From Symbiodinium kawagutii (lineage: Eukaryota > Sar > Dinophyceae > Suessiales > Symbiodiniaceae), in contig VSDK01011731.1 in the NCBI GenBank assembly GCA_009767595.1, forward strand, positions 134,031 through 198,030: a DNA stretch of 64,000 nt, written 5' to 3'. Both the position numbers and the translations under genes were made by a program. Below are positions 1-12,431 of the stretch, piece by piece (the first letter of the stretch is position 1; every line of letters starts with the position of its first letter). The notes beneath the pieces are model-generated. The model was not told the DNA's origin. It did no database searches and saw only the letters and a program-made list of their open reading frames with translations.

Positions 1-72
1 CGAGGGCCCCAGAAGCGGCGGGGTATGGACCGACACAGAATGAAAACATGATGATGCTGGTGGGGGTGATGA

Positions 73-106
<34 letters not shown>

Positions 107-240
107 GGTGGTGGTGGTGGTGGTGTGATGATGATGATCATGATGATGGTGATGATGATGATGATGATCATGATGATGGTGATGATGATGATGATGATCA
201 TGATGATGGTGATGATGATGATGATGATGATGATTGGTGC
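1..240. repeat. ATG/TGG microsatellite with 30-bp higher-order unit
   Basis: Tracts of GAT and GGT triplets fill about 48-235. From 131 a 30-bp unit containing a GATCATGATGATGG core repeats about three times, so this is a microsatellite with higher-order structure. It is not coding in any convincing way. Confidence 0.9.
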
Positions 241-1303
241 TTGGTTTATCAATGCAGATGTTCGGAGGTGAGTTTATCCAATTCTTTCTCTAAATGATAG
301 CCATCAAAAACCAAAAAATCTATGAGAGAGAGGTATCAGTTCCATTCAATTCCATGATTTTCCGTTGGAAAGTAGATTACCAGGGGGCGCTGGTATGTTG
401 TATTCGATCCTAAAATCACAACAGATGATAAACACCAAAGTGCTGTTTCCATGGACGGCTCCTGCAGTATCGCTCCCAGGGACTGCTAAATCAGCGCCCA
501 ATCTGTGACAGACCCCTGTGCGAGCTGGGTTCTATGCTCCACCCACTGATAGAGCCCGCACTACGGGCTTGAATTCTGAACTTAACAAGCCTGGTTTGGC
601 TTAGCCAAAACATGGCATTTGGATGCATTTGGTAAGCTGATATAAGTTGCTAGAGGCAACCAAAAGCATACCAGTCGAGGGTGACTCACCAGCATTCACC
701 ATGCTCCATCGCAATGTCAGACATGACTTGATCATGTGGCTGTCGCCCTACAGTCAATAAGGGTTGAGCAGCCATGATGGCTGCCAAGTTGATAAAAGGT
801 ATTTGACCAACAGCTGGCAACCATGTTTACTAAGGAAAGCCGCTTCCCTCCAGAAGCGGCGTCTGCATCAGTCTTTTTAGATCAGCGTTCTTGATGGGTT
901 TGGGTGATGCCATTTTCATCAGCCACATGTAGCACGTTGGCACGTTGGGGATCCTACATGGCGGAAACACTGACCATGGCCTTGTCTTGGTGCAACTCGA
1001 GAGGCGACAAAGCTGTCCCCTGAAATGATCCCTAAGACCCTAAGGTAATGGCCATGTCCAACAAATGATGAATGCCCCACATTGAGTATCTTCCCACCTA
1101 AAACTCATAGTTTCGGGCGTTTTGGTGGTACCCCCATCCAGGGACATGCCGAAATATGCATGGCAGGGGTTCGGGTTTTCACTATTTTTACGTAACATTT
1201 GTGTGTGAAGTCATCCTAAAATGGGGATCTCGTAGTGGTTCGTCGGTTAAATGATCAACGCTCAGTGGTTCCCAGTCATGGCCCAGCCCCATGGCACCTG
1301 CAG
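241..1303. other. non-coding stretch, nothing recognised
   Basis: AT-moderate sequence with stops in all frames and no exon-like segment or inverted-repeat element that I can support. It is probably intron or upstream sequence of the LRR gene. Confidence 0.5.
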
Positions 1304-1360
1304 TGCGCCGATGTCTTCTCCTCCCTGGAAGAGCTGAGCTTGGATGGAGAGATGTTGGAG
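1304..1360 (+). CDS. LRR exon (one leucine-rich repeat)
   Basis: The frame reads CADVFSSLEELSLDGEMLE, a good match to the L..L.L core of a leucine-rich repeat. The acceptor is TGCAG before the exon (followed by T rather than G). The likely donor is GC after TTGGAG; a GA donor at 1347 is an alternative. The body is GC-rich and codon-like, unlike the flanks. This is the first LRR exon seen in the window, so the gene may begin upstream. Confidence 0.55.
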
Positions 1361-4300
1361 GCCCGCCTGGGAGTACGCCGCCTGGGAGTAGCGTTGGCTG
1401 AAGTGGCCAGTAGACTTCCTGGGGAACGAAGAGTAGTAGATTGAAGCGGAGGAAATTGGGAAGGAAATCAATCTTTATGGATTAACATATTATGAATTAT
1501 TAGTGATTCATTTAGTGATTTCTCTTTGCGCAGTTTTTTGCGAAGCAATCGGGGAAATTGCGAAGGATTGCCTGGTTTTGTTGAAATTCCACATGTCAAT
1601 GAACGTGTTGGGATCGCGGTCGTGTTCGCCACGAGAGCAGTGGGAGGAGAGATAATAAACCTTCCCCGCGGGGTGATCATGGTTTGAGGCTTGAGGTTAC
1701 AATTCAACCACATTCACAACCATCAACATAGAGATTCATAGAGATCATGGTTCAAGTTCAAATGATTGAACATTGATAATGATAGTTGATAGTTGATACT
1801 GATGGCTATGATAATTGAGTGGTTAATAGTAATGACTATTATCTAATAACCATCATTCAACCACCATAAAAACACTGTTGATTCACTGCAGCAAAGATCG
1901 TCTCAACAGCTTCAAGCGATTGGTAGGCCATGGTTGCGTTCTGACAAGCACAAAAGAATAAAAGACTTGTGAATGATGGTAAAATGATGGCGAAATGATG
2001 GGTTTGATGGTTTGTCAATGATGGTTCAACGACTTAACCCCTGGTTCATGCTGATAATGGTTCCAGTATTTTTGTTCATTTGCAAGCCTTGTCCAACCAA
2101 AATTATTGGATGCAATATTGGAATTGACTGATTCAGATGGGTGCTTCAACGACTATCCAACGGTTTATTTCACCATCCAACAATCCAAGGTGATGTTAAC
2201 AAAAAAACATGGTCACTTCTTCTTGTCCCATTGTCCCATCCCGGTCCTGGCAACGTGTCGCTGTTTGTTTTTTTCGTGCTCCACGTTGCCGCTCGCTTCG
2301 AGGCCCCTGTCCTGGCATTGCTACCGAAACGATGTCCAAGGTGCAGCATGGGCAGCTGATGCCAAGGGCTCCCATGGTGGGGTATGATTCGTGGGCGAAG
2401 TGGGCAACACTGGATACATCAGAGGGATCATCAGAGGGATCATCAGAGGGATCGACCTGAAATCTTATGATGCAATACTTATTGTTATCATCCTGGAGAT
2501 ATCCTTAGCACTTTTGTTTCATTGTCATCCAAATCACTACTGTTGACGCTCAATGATTAGCCAGGTGGTTCATAATTGTAGATGCTAATGGCTAGGGGGT
2601 CAATACTGGTGGCAGCAAATTTTTGACCCAATTCCTACCAGAAGTGAACCTTACCAAACCAGGCTTCGTACTTTGTGGTGAGGTGAAGGGGGAATGGATT
2701 GGGAGGCTGACAGGACCGCCACGGCACCAGGCTACGTTCTTTGTTGGTGTCCTTTGCGGCGGAGTTGGATAGCACCTAGCCATGACCTCTTAGGACTATG
2801 GGATGATACTCTGTAGGGATGGGGCATAGCCCACCGGCATAGCCAGCTATGAACAAACAGGTTAGGAATAGATTATATAGGAATATTTGTCGGAGGCCAA
2901 CAACAAGGAAGCATGATGATTTGAAGAATGGGCAAGTGACAATGAAAAACTATGATTCTTGTGCAGACCTGATTGTTGAAGAGGCCCAAGTTTGCAGCGG
3001 TCATCAATGCACGCATACACAATCATACATGTGTCTTACTTGCGCATCATCTATTTATAGATCCTTTTGGCCTGTGTCCATTACGATGCGAAACAAACAA
3101 ACCTATTCAATGAAGCAATACCATCAATTTCTCAAAATATCATTATTCAATACCAGCTATTCACTGTGATCCAGGCATCCAATAGCTACTCCATAGAGAA
3201 ATTCTGGATGTGAGCACACCAAACCAGGCAGAAACTCAACGGCGCCGGAAACGACTCCTTGGTGCTTGTATTGTCTACATTGTTTGAAGATCATCCCTAC
3301 GAGTGATTACGCAACACCTATATATATATATAATTATTTATATATATATATATGAAGATTGATTCTCAGTATTTTAAAGCTTAGAACATATCCCAAGGAG
3401 ATCTTTTGTCCATTGGGCTCATATCTTTAGAGAGAATGGCTTACGGAATTGTGATACCCTTTTTCAATTCACTCCGACTTATTCACATGATTTTGGCGTT
3501 TGAATTGAATCAGCACCCCGGAGAAACCGTCAGTGGCGTTTTCTGCGAGAAGTTTCAGCTCAGGTTCGTTGACCCAGAGCGCATTTGCGTGTTCAATCTG
3601 TTACATAGACATACATATGTCAGCAGCGGCGTTGGCTAGAGCAGTGGCATGGAAGCCATCGCAATCGCTTGCATGGCTTGGACAGAGTGCTGCAACATAA
3701 CCAGTTCCATAATCATTTTCGATTGCAAAAGTCTCCAGTGTCTATTTGATTAGTCATCCGAAGCAGAGGCCGGCAACCGCAACACCCTCATCTAGAGTTT
3801 GGCTGTGTCCACAAATGCCAACCCAAACAAGAAAGCACTGTCGTTAGAAATTCGGCCTTGCCAGATTCTCGATGAATCCAATCAGATTTTGACAGCTAAT
3901 ATAATGTTTGCTTTGCTACTTGCGTATGCTAATGAACTTGTATAGAAATACTCTTTCATGTACATGTGGCTCTTTTCAAAACAAAATTGATTATGTTTGT
4001 GGCTGTGTATCGATCCATCATATGTGGATCTTTTATGGATAAATCACTGCAATTGGCAATCAATCTTTATATGCTTCCCGACTAAGAATCTTCCTTGAGG
4101 CATATGTAAATCCATGATATAGGGCACAATATTTTATTGGTTATAATGATTGATTATCTTCATTATGGCATTATTTGCATAGTAAATCCATCATGAGAAA
4201 TCCAGATATGTAATGATTCTGCTATGAATCACTAAATAATGATTTTTCATCCAGAATCTCTAATTGCATCCATAATCCAAAACATTTTATCATATAGTTC

Positions 4301-4877
4301 TTAATCACCTGAATCAATAACGACTATTTAATCCATGACATGTTAATCATGTTAGACATATATAACATGTGATCTTCATGCATGATGTTCATTATGGATA
4401 ATCTTCACGCTGGCACAATTGTTTCATAGTAAATCCATCATGATGAATCCAGATATGTAATGATTATGCTATGAATCATTAAATGTTGATCCACAAAGAT
4501 TATTGAATCCATAATATGTTCATAATGTCAAGACAATATTTATGGATTCTATTGATTAACACATTTAACATTATTGAACGTATCATGGATTAGTAGTTAA
4601 TCAATAGAATCCATATTAATAGTTGATCAATAGTTAATCAATTTTATTCATGGATTAAAAATGTCAATATTTGATCTTCATACAATTTTCAATTCACGTC
4701 CCAGGTGACGCGTTGAGTGCTTTGGCCAGCCTGCCGCTTGCTTGGCACCAGTCACCAGTCGTTTGCTTGGTGGTTGCAAACATGTTCGTTTTTGATCTTT
4801 TTTGCTGGATTGTAGTGGTTAATAGTGGGGGATGCTTCGGGACAATAGCCACCAATAGTGGTTAAACAACTACAATT
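1361..4877. other. intron-like sequence with minor repeats
   Basis: No convincing exon. It holds a 12-bp triplet-type repeat (ATCAGAGGG units, about 2417-2455), an alternating TA tract (3316-3352), and two diverged copies of a 57-bp sequence (4179-4235 and 4425-4481). Confidence 0.5.
4179..4481. repeat. two direct copies of a ~57-bp sequence
   Basis: CATAGTAAATCCATCATG followed by AATCCAGATATGTAATGATT occurs at about 4179 and again at about 4425 with only a few differences. The spacing is about 246 bp. The surroundings are rich in ATCCAT/ATGGAT motifs. Confidence 0.7.
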
Positions 4878-4979
4878 GTTGGTGGGTTGATTTCGATTTG
4901 TCATTTTGCCAAATGTATTACCAAATGGTTGGCTGGTTGGCAAGCATATTTTTTCATAGGGGTGGTTCGACCACCAGTG
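4878..4979 (+). mobile_element. family C inverted-repeat element
   Basis: It contains CCAAATGTATTACCAAATGG, CATATTTTTTCATAGGGGTGG and a right end with GACCACCAG. It is colinear with the more intact copy at 59091-59191. Ends are diverged, and no coding capacity is seen. Confidence 0.65.
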
Positions 4980-5303
4980 ATGCGTTTGGAAGGACATCAA
5001 CTCATGATCTGCAACATCGAAGCAAGTCGTGCCGCTCAGTGAAGCAGTGATTTAGGGCTACTTCCATCTACTTACCCCATTGTAGGAACGGTTCACCTAT
5101 GTCTTAAAGAGTACCGTTGCTGTCATTTAGGAAAAACTGCTAAAATCTTCGGTGCTGTCAAGCAATCGCCATCCCACTATGGAGAAGATAGACTGTATCC
5201 CATCAGGGTCCATCCAAATGATATAGAATGCAGAGAATAATGACAGGACCAACTGTACAACAATGAGATGTGTATCAAAATGATAAGAAAGCACTTGCAA
5301 GCA

Positions 5304-5417
5304 ATATGGGTCAAAAACCCGTACCCCTGGTTCCCCCCTGTTAACCATTGCTTTCTCCATTACTGCTGGTGGAAATCCCCCAGTAGTTGGTTAATTAATA
5401 TTGACCCATGGCCATAT
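5304..5417 (-). mobile_element. family B inverted-repeat element (reverse)
   Basis: The left end reads TATGGGTCAAAAACCCGTAC and the right end TTGACCCATGGCCATATA. This is the typical TIR pair of family B in reverse orientation. It is non-coding. Confidence 0.8.
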
Positions 5418-6544
5418 AATGAAGAGTCAATTTCAGGCTGTTGAGGATCTTGATGCAGTTGGTAGCTGGACATTCTCCTGTAGCTTCCCCTCCAAGTCGT
5501 TCAAGTTGACGAAAGCGCAGTGAAGCGCTCGTCGTGTCACCAGGTTGTTTGCGTGATACTTCACAACATGAAATTCCTCCGAAGTTTCATGAAGGTATAC
5601 AGTGGGTTCGAAAGCCATACCTATAGGTATGACAAGCGGTTGACAAGTTATGAAGACTTATGGGTGCCTCTAGTTGAAATTGCCATACCCTACAAATGGT
5701 TGACACATTATGACAACTTCTGGTACTGGACTGCAAGATGAAACCCCACAGCGCGGCCCAGGGGTCACTTGGATTCTTTGACATTGAAAAAAGCGCAGAA
5801 GCCGCCGGATGACGCGTTGGGTTTCCCAGAGATTCCCCTAGAGTCGCGATGTCAATTTGACAGTGACTACCAGCCCAGACTACCAGTCCAGAAGCGATTT
5901 TTGATGGTCTTTGGTAAGTTTTTGAAACCCGAACTTAGGTTGTTTGTTGGTTTACTTCACGGTTCTAAAAACACTCCAAAGGAATTAATTAGTTGGTTTT
6001 TTCAGTCAGCGTGGGTTAGTTTGGACGGGTACCTAGAAAACCCCCATGTGGCATTTCAAGCAGGGGGAAATGAGGCTAGTTTGTCCCTATCATTCCGAAC
6101 TGGCTTATGCTTGTGATATCTTGTGATGGTCAAGCGCGAAACAGGTTTCTTCCAGGGACGATCATGGCTGGAGCACCGCGATGTCCTTGGATTTGGTTTA
6201 CCGCTGCACTCTTCAATGGTCATGCAAGAACGACGGGGTTCTTGAAATGCGGCTGTGGGGCTCAAAGCCTGTAGACTGATGAACATGAATAAAAAACTGA
6301 GATCAGCTGAGTTGAGCTCTGAGAATGTTGAAGTAGACATTTTTGGGTATGGACATCTAGTGTTGACACTTCTGGTTTTTTCGGATTGGTTGATGGCATT
6401 TGATTTTTTACAAGCTCCCCATGGGTATTTATCCATCCGCATGTCTTGACCAAACCGCTTCGGGTTGAAGCTCTCCCCGAGGTGGGCATCGTTTTTCCTA
6501 CAGCAACAGAGATGTCGTGAGCCATCTGCGGCGCGGACGCCCAG
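5418..6544. other. unassigned region with a protein-like minus-strand ORF
   Basis: A 61-codon minus-strand frame at 5433-5618 has a plausible amino-acid composition. Plus-strand frames over 5520-6116 are also partly open. No known domain is recognisable. These could be decayed transposon pieces or chance ORFs. Confidence 0.3.
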
Positions 6545-6582
6545 GCTGCAGCATGGAGCTCCAGCTCCGCTAAAGCTGTCAG
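6545..6582 (+). CDS. possible LRR-gene exon
   Basis: A short segment sits between CCCAG|G and a textbook TCAG|GTGCTG donor. It reads LQHGAPAPLKLSG in the best frame (one-nt start phase). It is helical or LRR-like at best, and is listed because both splice sites are good and the GC content stands out from the flanks. Confidence 0.3.
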
Positions 6583-6660
6583 GTGCTGGGTACAACACGG
6601 CCTGGGACATCACCAGCGGCGGGTGGAATTGGGCTTATGGTTTCAGCTGGATCAAGGTCA

Positions 6661-6762
6661 TGGTGGATTCTTAAGCCATGGGGACTCCCTCAAAATGGAT
6701 GGTTTGTTACTATACATGACTAATATTGGATGACTTGGGGGATACCCTATTTTGGATGTATT
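6661..6762 (+). mobile_element. family A element, diverged
   Basis: GGTGGATTCTTAAGCCATGG followed by TTGGATGACTTGGGGGATAC. Same layout as the copy at 45727-45815. Confidence 0.6.
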
Positions 6763-6833
6763 GTTTCTCTTGTTCTAATTGTTAGTGATCAGTCCATGAC
6801 CATGGTAAATATCAATGGTTACTATCTCAAGAT

Positions 6834-6939
6834 ATGGTGGTTTCTTAAAATGAGGGTTCCCCAAATCATGCAATGTGAACCACTTATAGTCAGAAGCCAA
6901 CCATAACTTTGCGGCTCACCTCGTTTGCAAAACACCCAC
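6834..6939 (+). mobile_element. family A element, diverged
   Basis: The left TIR is TGGTGGTTTCTTAAAATGAG followed by CCCCAAATCATGC. The right end, GCAAAACACCC, is degenerate. Confidence 0.55.
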
Positions 6940-7349
6940 GCATGGTAACCCGTGGTTATCTGCAAAATGGCAAACTGATCATCTTCACTTTGGGACGAAA
7001 CACACGGTTGATCTCTCGGTCGAAACGGGTGGCTGTCTTGATCTACCAGTGCTGTTATCAACGATGGGCCAAGCGACAATGGAAATTGGAATCTGCTCAA
7101 TTGATAGGTCATGCGATGCATATAGTGTGTATAATTACTATTACTGTATCTATTGATGTGCAGATACAGTGTATACAAAATATGTAAACGTGAAGAGCTA
7201 TATTGCAATGTAACGGAATGTAACGGATATATCTTTACATAGATACAAGTCTGAAACTTATTCAATTTGGCTTGACTTAGGAACCACAAACCAGGAGGCA
7301 TGGTCAAACAGACATCCTGAGCCCCCCAAGCGAAAGTGCTTTGCCTCAG

Positions 7350-7397
7350 GATTTGGGATGGCGCGTCCTGAATTTCTGCGAATGTGAACTGTTTTGC
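7350..7397 (+). CDS. possible LRR exon
   Basis: CCTCAG|GAT opens a frame reading DLGWRVLNFCECELFC, which has LRR-like spacing (L..VLNFCECEL). A GA donor follows. Both phases are 0. Only moderate support, from composition and the AG|G acceptor. Confidence 0.4.
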
Positions 7398-8235
7398 GAC
7401 GGTGCTGTCCCGCGGTGGAGGGGTCGCTGACTGTTTGTTGGTCAGTTGATTAGCTGGTTGGCAAGTTGTCTATTTGGCTCACTAGATGGCTGGTCAAACA
7501 AGCAAAGCATCAGTCGAGACTGGGAAACACAGTTCTTGGATGGACCTATATTGCATGCACGCATGAGCATACGCACCACATAATATGTGCCATGCCTAAA
7601 GGATAGCTATATCAATATACCACATGACTACATGCTTGCCTTTCCTAATACGTTGGATTGAAGCTATCAAGCTTTCTTGGCTCCGCACTGCTGGCAGCGC
7701 TGCCCTCGTGAATTCCTTCAGAATGGGATGCTCCGGATTTCCTTTCACCGCTGAGATACGTCCAGTGACGATGTAGCAGTGGCCAAAGGTGGTATCCACC
7801 GGTGTTTCAACTTTGCCAGGTGGTTCAGGGCAGCTTGTCCATTGACAGCAACCATTTCATATCATTGTTCAACCAGCTGTTCTGGTGATATTTGTGTTGT
7901 CACACTCCTGCTGTGAATGTTGGCTGATGTTGGCACTGCCATTTTCTTGGCTTATCATGTAGGCATTGATTATCACCACTATATAATTAGGCATCAACTA
8001 ACCATTAACTAGCAGCATATCCATATATCATCACTTCACATATTATTACCATGCATCATCCACTACAAAGCCATTCACGAATCAAGAACTAATCACTCAC
8101 TAAGCCTTAATCATCCATTCATGAACCATTTACCAATCATAAACCAACCATTCACCAACCCTGCAGCCTCCATTAATGAACCATGAAGCAATCATTCGAA
8201 CTAACCATCAACTCATCTGGTTTCGTCTCCTCCAG
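7398..8235. other. intron-like sequence
   Basis: No exon or named repeat recognised. The last 300 bp is rich in short CATCA/ACCAT-type motifs (7970-8180). Confidence 0.45.
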
Positions 8236-8284
8236 GTGCAGCAAATACCTTGGCGTTGGTACAGCAAGTGCGCCTGGTCGAGCC
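8236..8284 (+). CDS. possible LRR or helical exon
   Basis: A strong polypyrimidine acceptor (TTTCGTCTCCTCCAG|G) precedes a frame (two-nt start phase) reading ANTLALVQQVRLVE. The 3' boundary is uncertain. The leucine spacing fits an LRR or amphipathic helix. Confidence 0.4.
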
Positions 8285-8552
8285 TGCAAGCCCCAGATGG
8301 TTCCCTGGGACCGGCGGCTGTGGCTGGGTGATGCTCAAGCGCAGCTGGGTGTGGATGAATGGTTAGGAATGGTTCATCATAGGGATGATCAATATGATAA
8401 ACTAATAATAAGCTAATTGGCTAATCAATGTGGGGATAATGGTTGATGGCTAGTCATAGGGATGGTTATTGGCTCACCTATCATCCTGAGGGATGAATAG
8501 GGGACTCGATAAGGGATAATCACCAACAATAATGGTTAAGGAACTGCTGTGT

Positions 8553-8807
8553 GATGGTTTCTCAAGTCGTAGGGGACCCCCAGAATGGATGGTTTGTTAC
8601 TATAAATGGGGAATCAATAAAGACGTAAGAGTAACCATCTAAGAGGAACCATTGGTAACCTCCTGGTGGTTTTCTCAAGTCATGGGGGACGACCCCCAAA
8701 ATGGATGGCTTGTGATGGCTTGTTACCATAAGTGGTTCATATAAAAGATGATAACTGGGGGTACCCATGGGTACCCGAAACTGACTTGAGAAACCACCGC
8801 ATGGGTG
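8553..8807 (+). mobile_element. two adjacent family A elements
   Basis: GATGGTTTCTCAAGTCGTAG at 8551 and TTTTCTCAAGTCATGGGGG at about 8668 start two copies head-to-tail. The second ends in CTTGAGAAACCACC, immediately before an assembly gap of N at 8808-8818. Confidence 0.7.
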
Positions 8808-8818
8808 NNNNNNNNNNN

Positions 8819-10108
8819 CAGCTGATGACAGATGATACATCGATATGTTGATATTGTTATGTTGTGCCATGGTGCATCGGTTTATGGCCATATCAGTTGC
8901 AGATGATTGTTCCATTGCTGCAAATTGGGCGACCATTTTGGGCATATTGTTGTATTACGTGTTTGGATGATGATGTTTCCAATTTCCTGGCCAACTCAGA
9001 AAGGTCGACTCACACAGTTGAGTCATGGGTTCGCGTCACTTGGTGTCCCACCAAAAGAGATGTAGCAATGTAGTTTTTCTGACCCAAGGCTTTATGGGGA
9101 TTTGCAATCATAAGATGTCACGCCGAAACCATTCTGGGCCAGTTTGAGGTATCAGATCCACTAGCTAGGTTGAAAGTACTGGTCTAAGAATGGCCTACAT
9201 TGGCACCGTTTTGGTGTGGCAAGACTCTGTTGGAGGGACCATAGCGTGCCTGGCAGGGAGATTGGAAAACCACAGCGGGCCGCGGTTCGGTTTGTAGCAC
9301 TGGTGTGGAAGCTATCATCAGCAGCAACACTTGGCACACGCCGCCATAACGAGGAACCATAAATGCTCAGTAGTGTAAATTTAATTGTTTTGCTGCTGAT
9401 ACATGGCTATGGGTCAATATTAACCAACCAATAATGGGGGATAATTACCACCAATAATAGGGAAAACAATGGGTTTTGAATTGTTTTGCTGCTGATACAT
9501 GGCTATGGGTCAATATTAACCAACCAATAATGGGGGATAATTACCACCAATAATAGGGAAAACAATGGGTTTTGACCCACAGCCATATATTGATATATAC
9601 TCCACACAATGATGCTAAGGAAAGCAGTAAGTACCATCAGTAACCATCTATACCATACGATTGATCGTACACTTCTCAGCGTCACCATTCCACGACCGTG
9701 CCGCAACCAGCCTTTGGCTTTGGAACGCTAGTGCTACGTCGCACATGGTTTTGCAAGAAGCCTGAGAACCAAAGACGTAACCAGACATCGAATCTCCAGA
9801 GGTACCTCCATGCAACTGCAGAGTGATAGCGGCCGAGCCTTAAAGTCTAAGTCACCATGTGAGTATATCCATGGGGGTTGCCTCCCCCCCCCATCACAAC
9901 CCTATCGGAACAACCTTCATATTTTTGTTGGGTGACGGGAATCCCACATGAATGGAAAAAGAATGAACATGAGGTTTCACATTTATTTCATTCAAAAAAA
10001 TAAATGTGAAACAGACAATTTGATGGCCCCAACAGAGATTTGCTGTAGCCATCCGCAGATGTAGCACTGCTACCGTCGATTCCCATGATTCGCAACTCCC
10101 TGGGGGAG
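8819..10108. other. intron-like sequence
   Basis: Apart from the family B duplication, I see only short unsupported ORFs, plus a 20-bp palindromic-looking CACATTTATTT repeat near 9977-10010. Confidence 0.4.
9383..9588 (+). mobile_element. family B element in a 96-bp tandem duplication
   Basis: The 96 bp at 9383-9478 (flank plus most of a family B copy) is repeated almost exactly at 9479-9574. Only the second copy retains the right TIR, GACCCACAGCCATATA. Confidence 0.85.
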
Positions 10109-10193
10109 GCGGCCCCCCCTGCGTTTGCCCAACGAACTCAGCGGTGTTGTGCCATGCACGGCGACGGCGTGCGGTGTGTATGGCCGAGCCGAG
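10109..10193 (+). CDS. possible LRR exon
   Basis: GGGAG|G CGG then LRLPNELSGVVP, resembling L.L..N.LSG.VP of leucine-rich repeats. A GC donor follows GCCGAG. Start phase is one nt, end phase 0. The GC-rich island in AT-richer flanks supports an exon, but a minus-strand ORF also covers it. Confidence 0.4.
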
Positions 10194-10865
10194 GCGGATC
10201 CAAAAATGGTGATCTTTGGATGTCCGGTGTTCCATTGAGGTCATAACCCACCAACATTTGAGGCAAACAACGAGCCATGAAGTGGTTTTTCTTCGGTTTT
10301 GTTCCTTCAGTTGAGTGTGAAAAGCCTGTCACTGGCCTTGCCTTTTCGATTGCCGACCCGAACCAGTTCCATTTCGTAATGCGATCTCCCTGTCTCCCGA
10401 TTGACCCTATCCTCACTGCCAGCAGTTTCACCAAATTGACAGCTTGGACAGCCGCACCTCTCAGTTGGACCGCGGTGTCTCACCAATGACTGACCCTGAT
10501 TTGTGGTTGCACTTATTCCTTCATACTATCCATGGTTATACAGTTATACAATTGGTTTTAGTTTTACCTCATACTGAAGGCTTCATTATTATATTGATTG
10601 TTTTGGGTGCGGCCATCAGTTATTGTATAATCTCTGACCACGAATCAAGCAGAAAATTCAGTCACTCGTACCATCAACTAGCATTCAGCATCAATGAAGC
10701 AGCTATGAAACCACTGCCAACATTTATCAACTATCACATTCAAACCATCAAATCGCCATCATCTACCCATCTACCCATCACCTACCCAGCATCTGATCAT
10801 CATCTTACCATCGTTTCACCATCTCAGATGGGAAGAGATCATTTCCCAGCATCATCTCACTAATC

Positions 10866-10919
<54 letters not shown>
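10866..10919. repeat. (ATC)n microsatellite
   Basis: About 18 uninterrupted CAT/ATC triplets, with more CATCA-rich sequence on both sides. Confidence 0.95.
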
Positions 10920-11019
10920 AGATCAAGGCACCATAATCATCATCAAGGCATCACCTTTGGTTAGTATCTAATCATCATTTCCCCCTATGAACCACGCCCT
11001 GCCGGTGGCCCACGGCAAG

Positions 11020-11089
11020 GCCCAGCTCGCCCGGCCTGCGCTTGCTGCGCTGCAACCTGCAGAGCCTGGCAGATGTGCCACAACTGCGA
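11020..11089 (+). CDS. LRR exon
   Basis: CAAG|G CCC, then frame PSSPGLRLLRCNLQSLADVP. This is a clear leucine-rich repeat (LRLLRCNLQSLADV). The donor is GC, either after CTGCGA (phase 0, 11089) or after ACAACT (phase 2, 11086). It belongs to the same LRR gene as 13456-22327. Confidence 0.65.
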
Positions 11090-11303
11090 GCGCCCGAGGG
11101 ACAGAGGTGCCACGACGCGGCGCCCCGGGGGACGGTGTGCCATGGGGGGTTTGAACCAACCGACTAATGGTGGTTAACTATAATGGGGACACAACTAGCA
11201 ACTAATAGTGGTTATTACTAATGGTGGTTATGATGATAGCTAGCTGGCTAATGGTTTAATAGGAGATACAACTAGCAAGTATAGGGGATATACCAGCTAT
11301 AAA

Positions 11304-11416
11304 TGGCTATGGGTCAAGCAGTTAACCAACCAATATGGGGGATAGTACACAAAAAAAAGGGAAAGCAATGGTTAATGATGTGGAAACAAGGTATAGGGTT
11401 TTGACCCACAGCTATA
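11304..11416 (+). mobile_element. family B element
   Basis: Left ATGGCTATGGGTCAAGCAG, right TTGACCCACAGCTATAT. Typical internal AACCAACCAATATGGGGGA. Confidence 0.85.
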
Positions 11417-11438
11417 TAGTGGTTGGTGATAGTGAAAT

Positions 11439-11538
11439 GGGTGTTTCTCGAAATAGAGGACCCCCAAGTCATCCTTTATTAGCCATTAATAGGTAACAAA
11501 CCAACCATTTTGGGGGTCCCTCATTTTGAGAAACCACC
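11439..11538 (+). mobile_element. family A element, near-complete TIRs
   Basis: GGGTGTTTCTCGAAATAGAG at left and TCATTTTGAGAAACCACC at right, with inner CCCCCAAGTCATCC matched by TTTTGGGGGTCC. This is a good type copy of the family. Confidence 0.9.
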
Positions 11539-12166
11539 AAATAGCTAGTGCCTAATACTTGATAATCATATATCGTAAATAGTTGGTCATAGTGGTAAAT
11601 GATATGGTTAGTAGTTGGTAGTAACAGTGTTATAACCTCACTATAATGGTCAATAGTGGGCTAGTGATTAATAGTTGGTGATAATGCTTAATTAATCAAT
11701 GCTATAAGCATCATGGTTCATGTCACTGTGTTTTCCGTACAGGAGTGGGTCAGCAATAAGCAATGGCTTATGATAGGGAACCCAAAGGTTTATGACCAAC
11801 CATAGGGATTTTCCACATATACCTGGCAACAGTTGTGACCACGGCTTAACCATATAACCATGATTGTTAATAGCTTAGTAACAGTTGGTTTTTCAGGTTT
11901 GCCTCTTAATCCCAAGCAGCGGTCACTCGGGGATGCCAATTGTCAGCAGTTGCGTACAATCAGCACCACTCTTTGTTTTGCAAAGAAGTGGGCTGTTCAC
12001 ACATTAAATAACAGTTGGTAATAGCCATGGTGGTACCCAGTATTACCTAATATCATTGTGGTCAGTAATAGTTGGCAAAGAATGATTAATCTATTATCCC
12101 ATATAGTTGGTAACAACGGTTAACGGGGGATAATAAACAACAAGAACAGGGCATACCAACAACAAT

Positions 12167-12270
12167 AGTGTTTCTTAAACTAGGGAACCCAAGAAAATGG
12201 TTGGTTGACTACTCTAAATGGTTAATAAACTGAATGATGACTGGGGGGTCCCCCATTCTGAGAAACACCA
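12167..12270 (+). mobile_element. family A element
   Basis: AGTGTTTCTTAAACTAGGG at left; TCCCCCATTCTGAGAAACAC at right. Confidence 0.8.
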
Positions 12271-12330
12271 ATTTGTGCATGTGTAGTTTACGACTCTGTG
12301 GTTACAGGTATGCAATCGTATGCATGCAGC

Positions 12331-12387
12331 GTTGGTTAAAGACCTGATTTTTTCAATTTTCACCGAACAATCAGGTCTTTAACCAAC
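12331..12387. repeat. short perfect palindrome (hairpin)
   Basis: GTTGGTTAAAGACCTGATT is repeated inverted as AATCAGGTCTTTAACCAAC around a ~19-bp spacer. It is a foldback element or remnant of a MITE. Confidence 0.85.
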
Positions 12388-12431
12388 TCTGCATACCATT
12401 GTTCGGTGATTGTTTTGCAATGGTTGTTGAC

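Noticed and set aside
6056..6613. 185-codon minus-strand ORF
   Set aside because: No domain, erratic composition and clusters of rare residues. It spans a candidate plus-strand exon. Probably chance.
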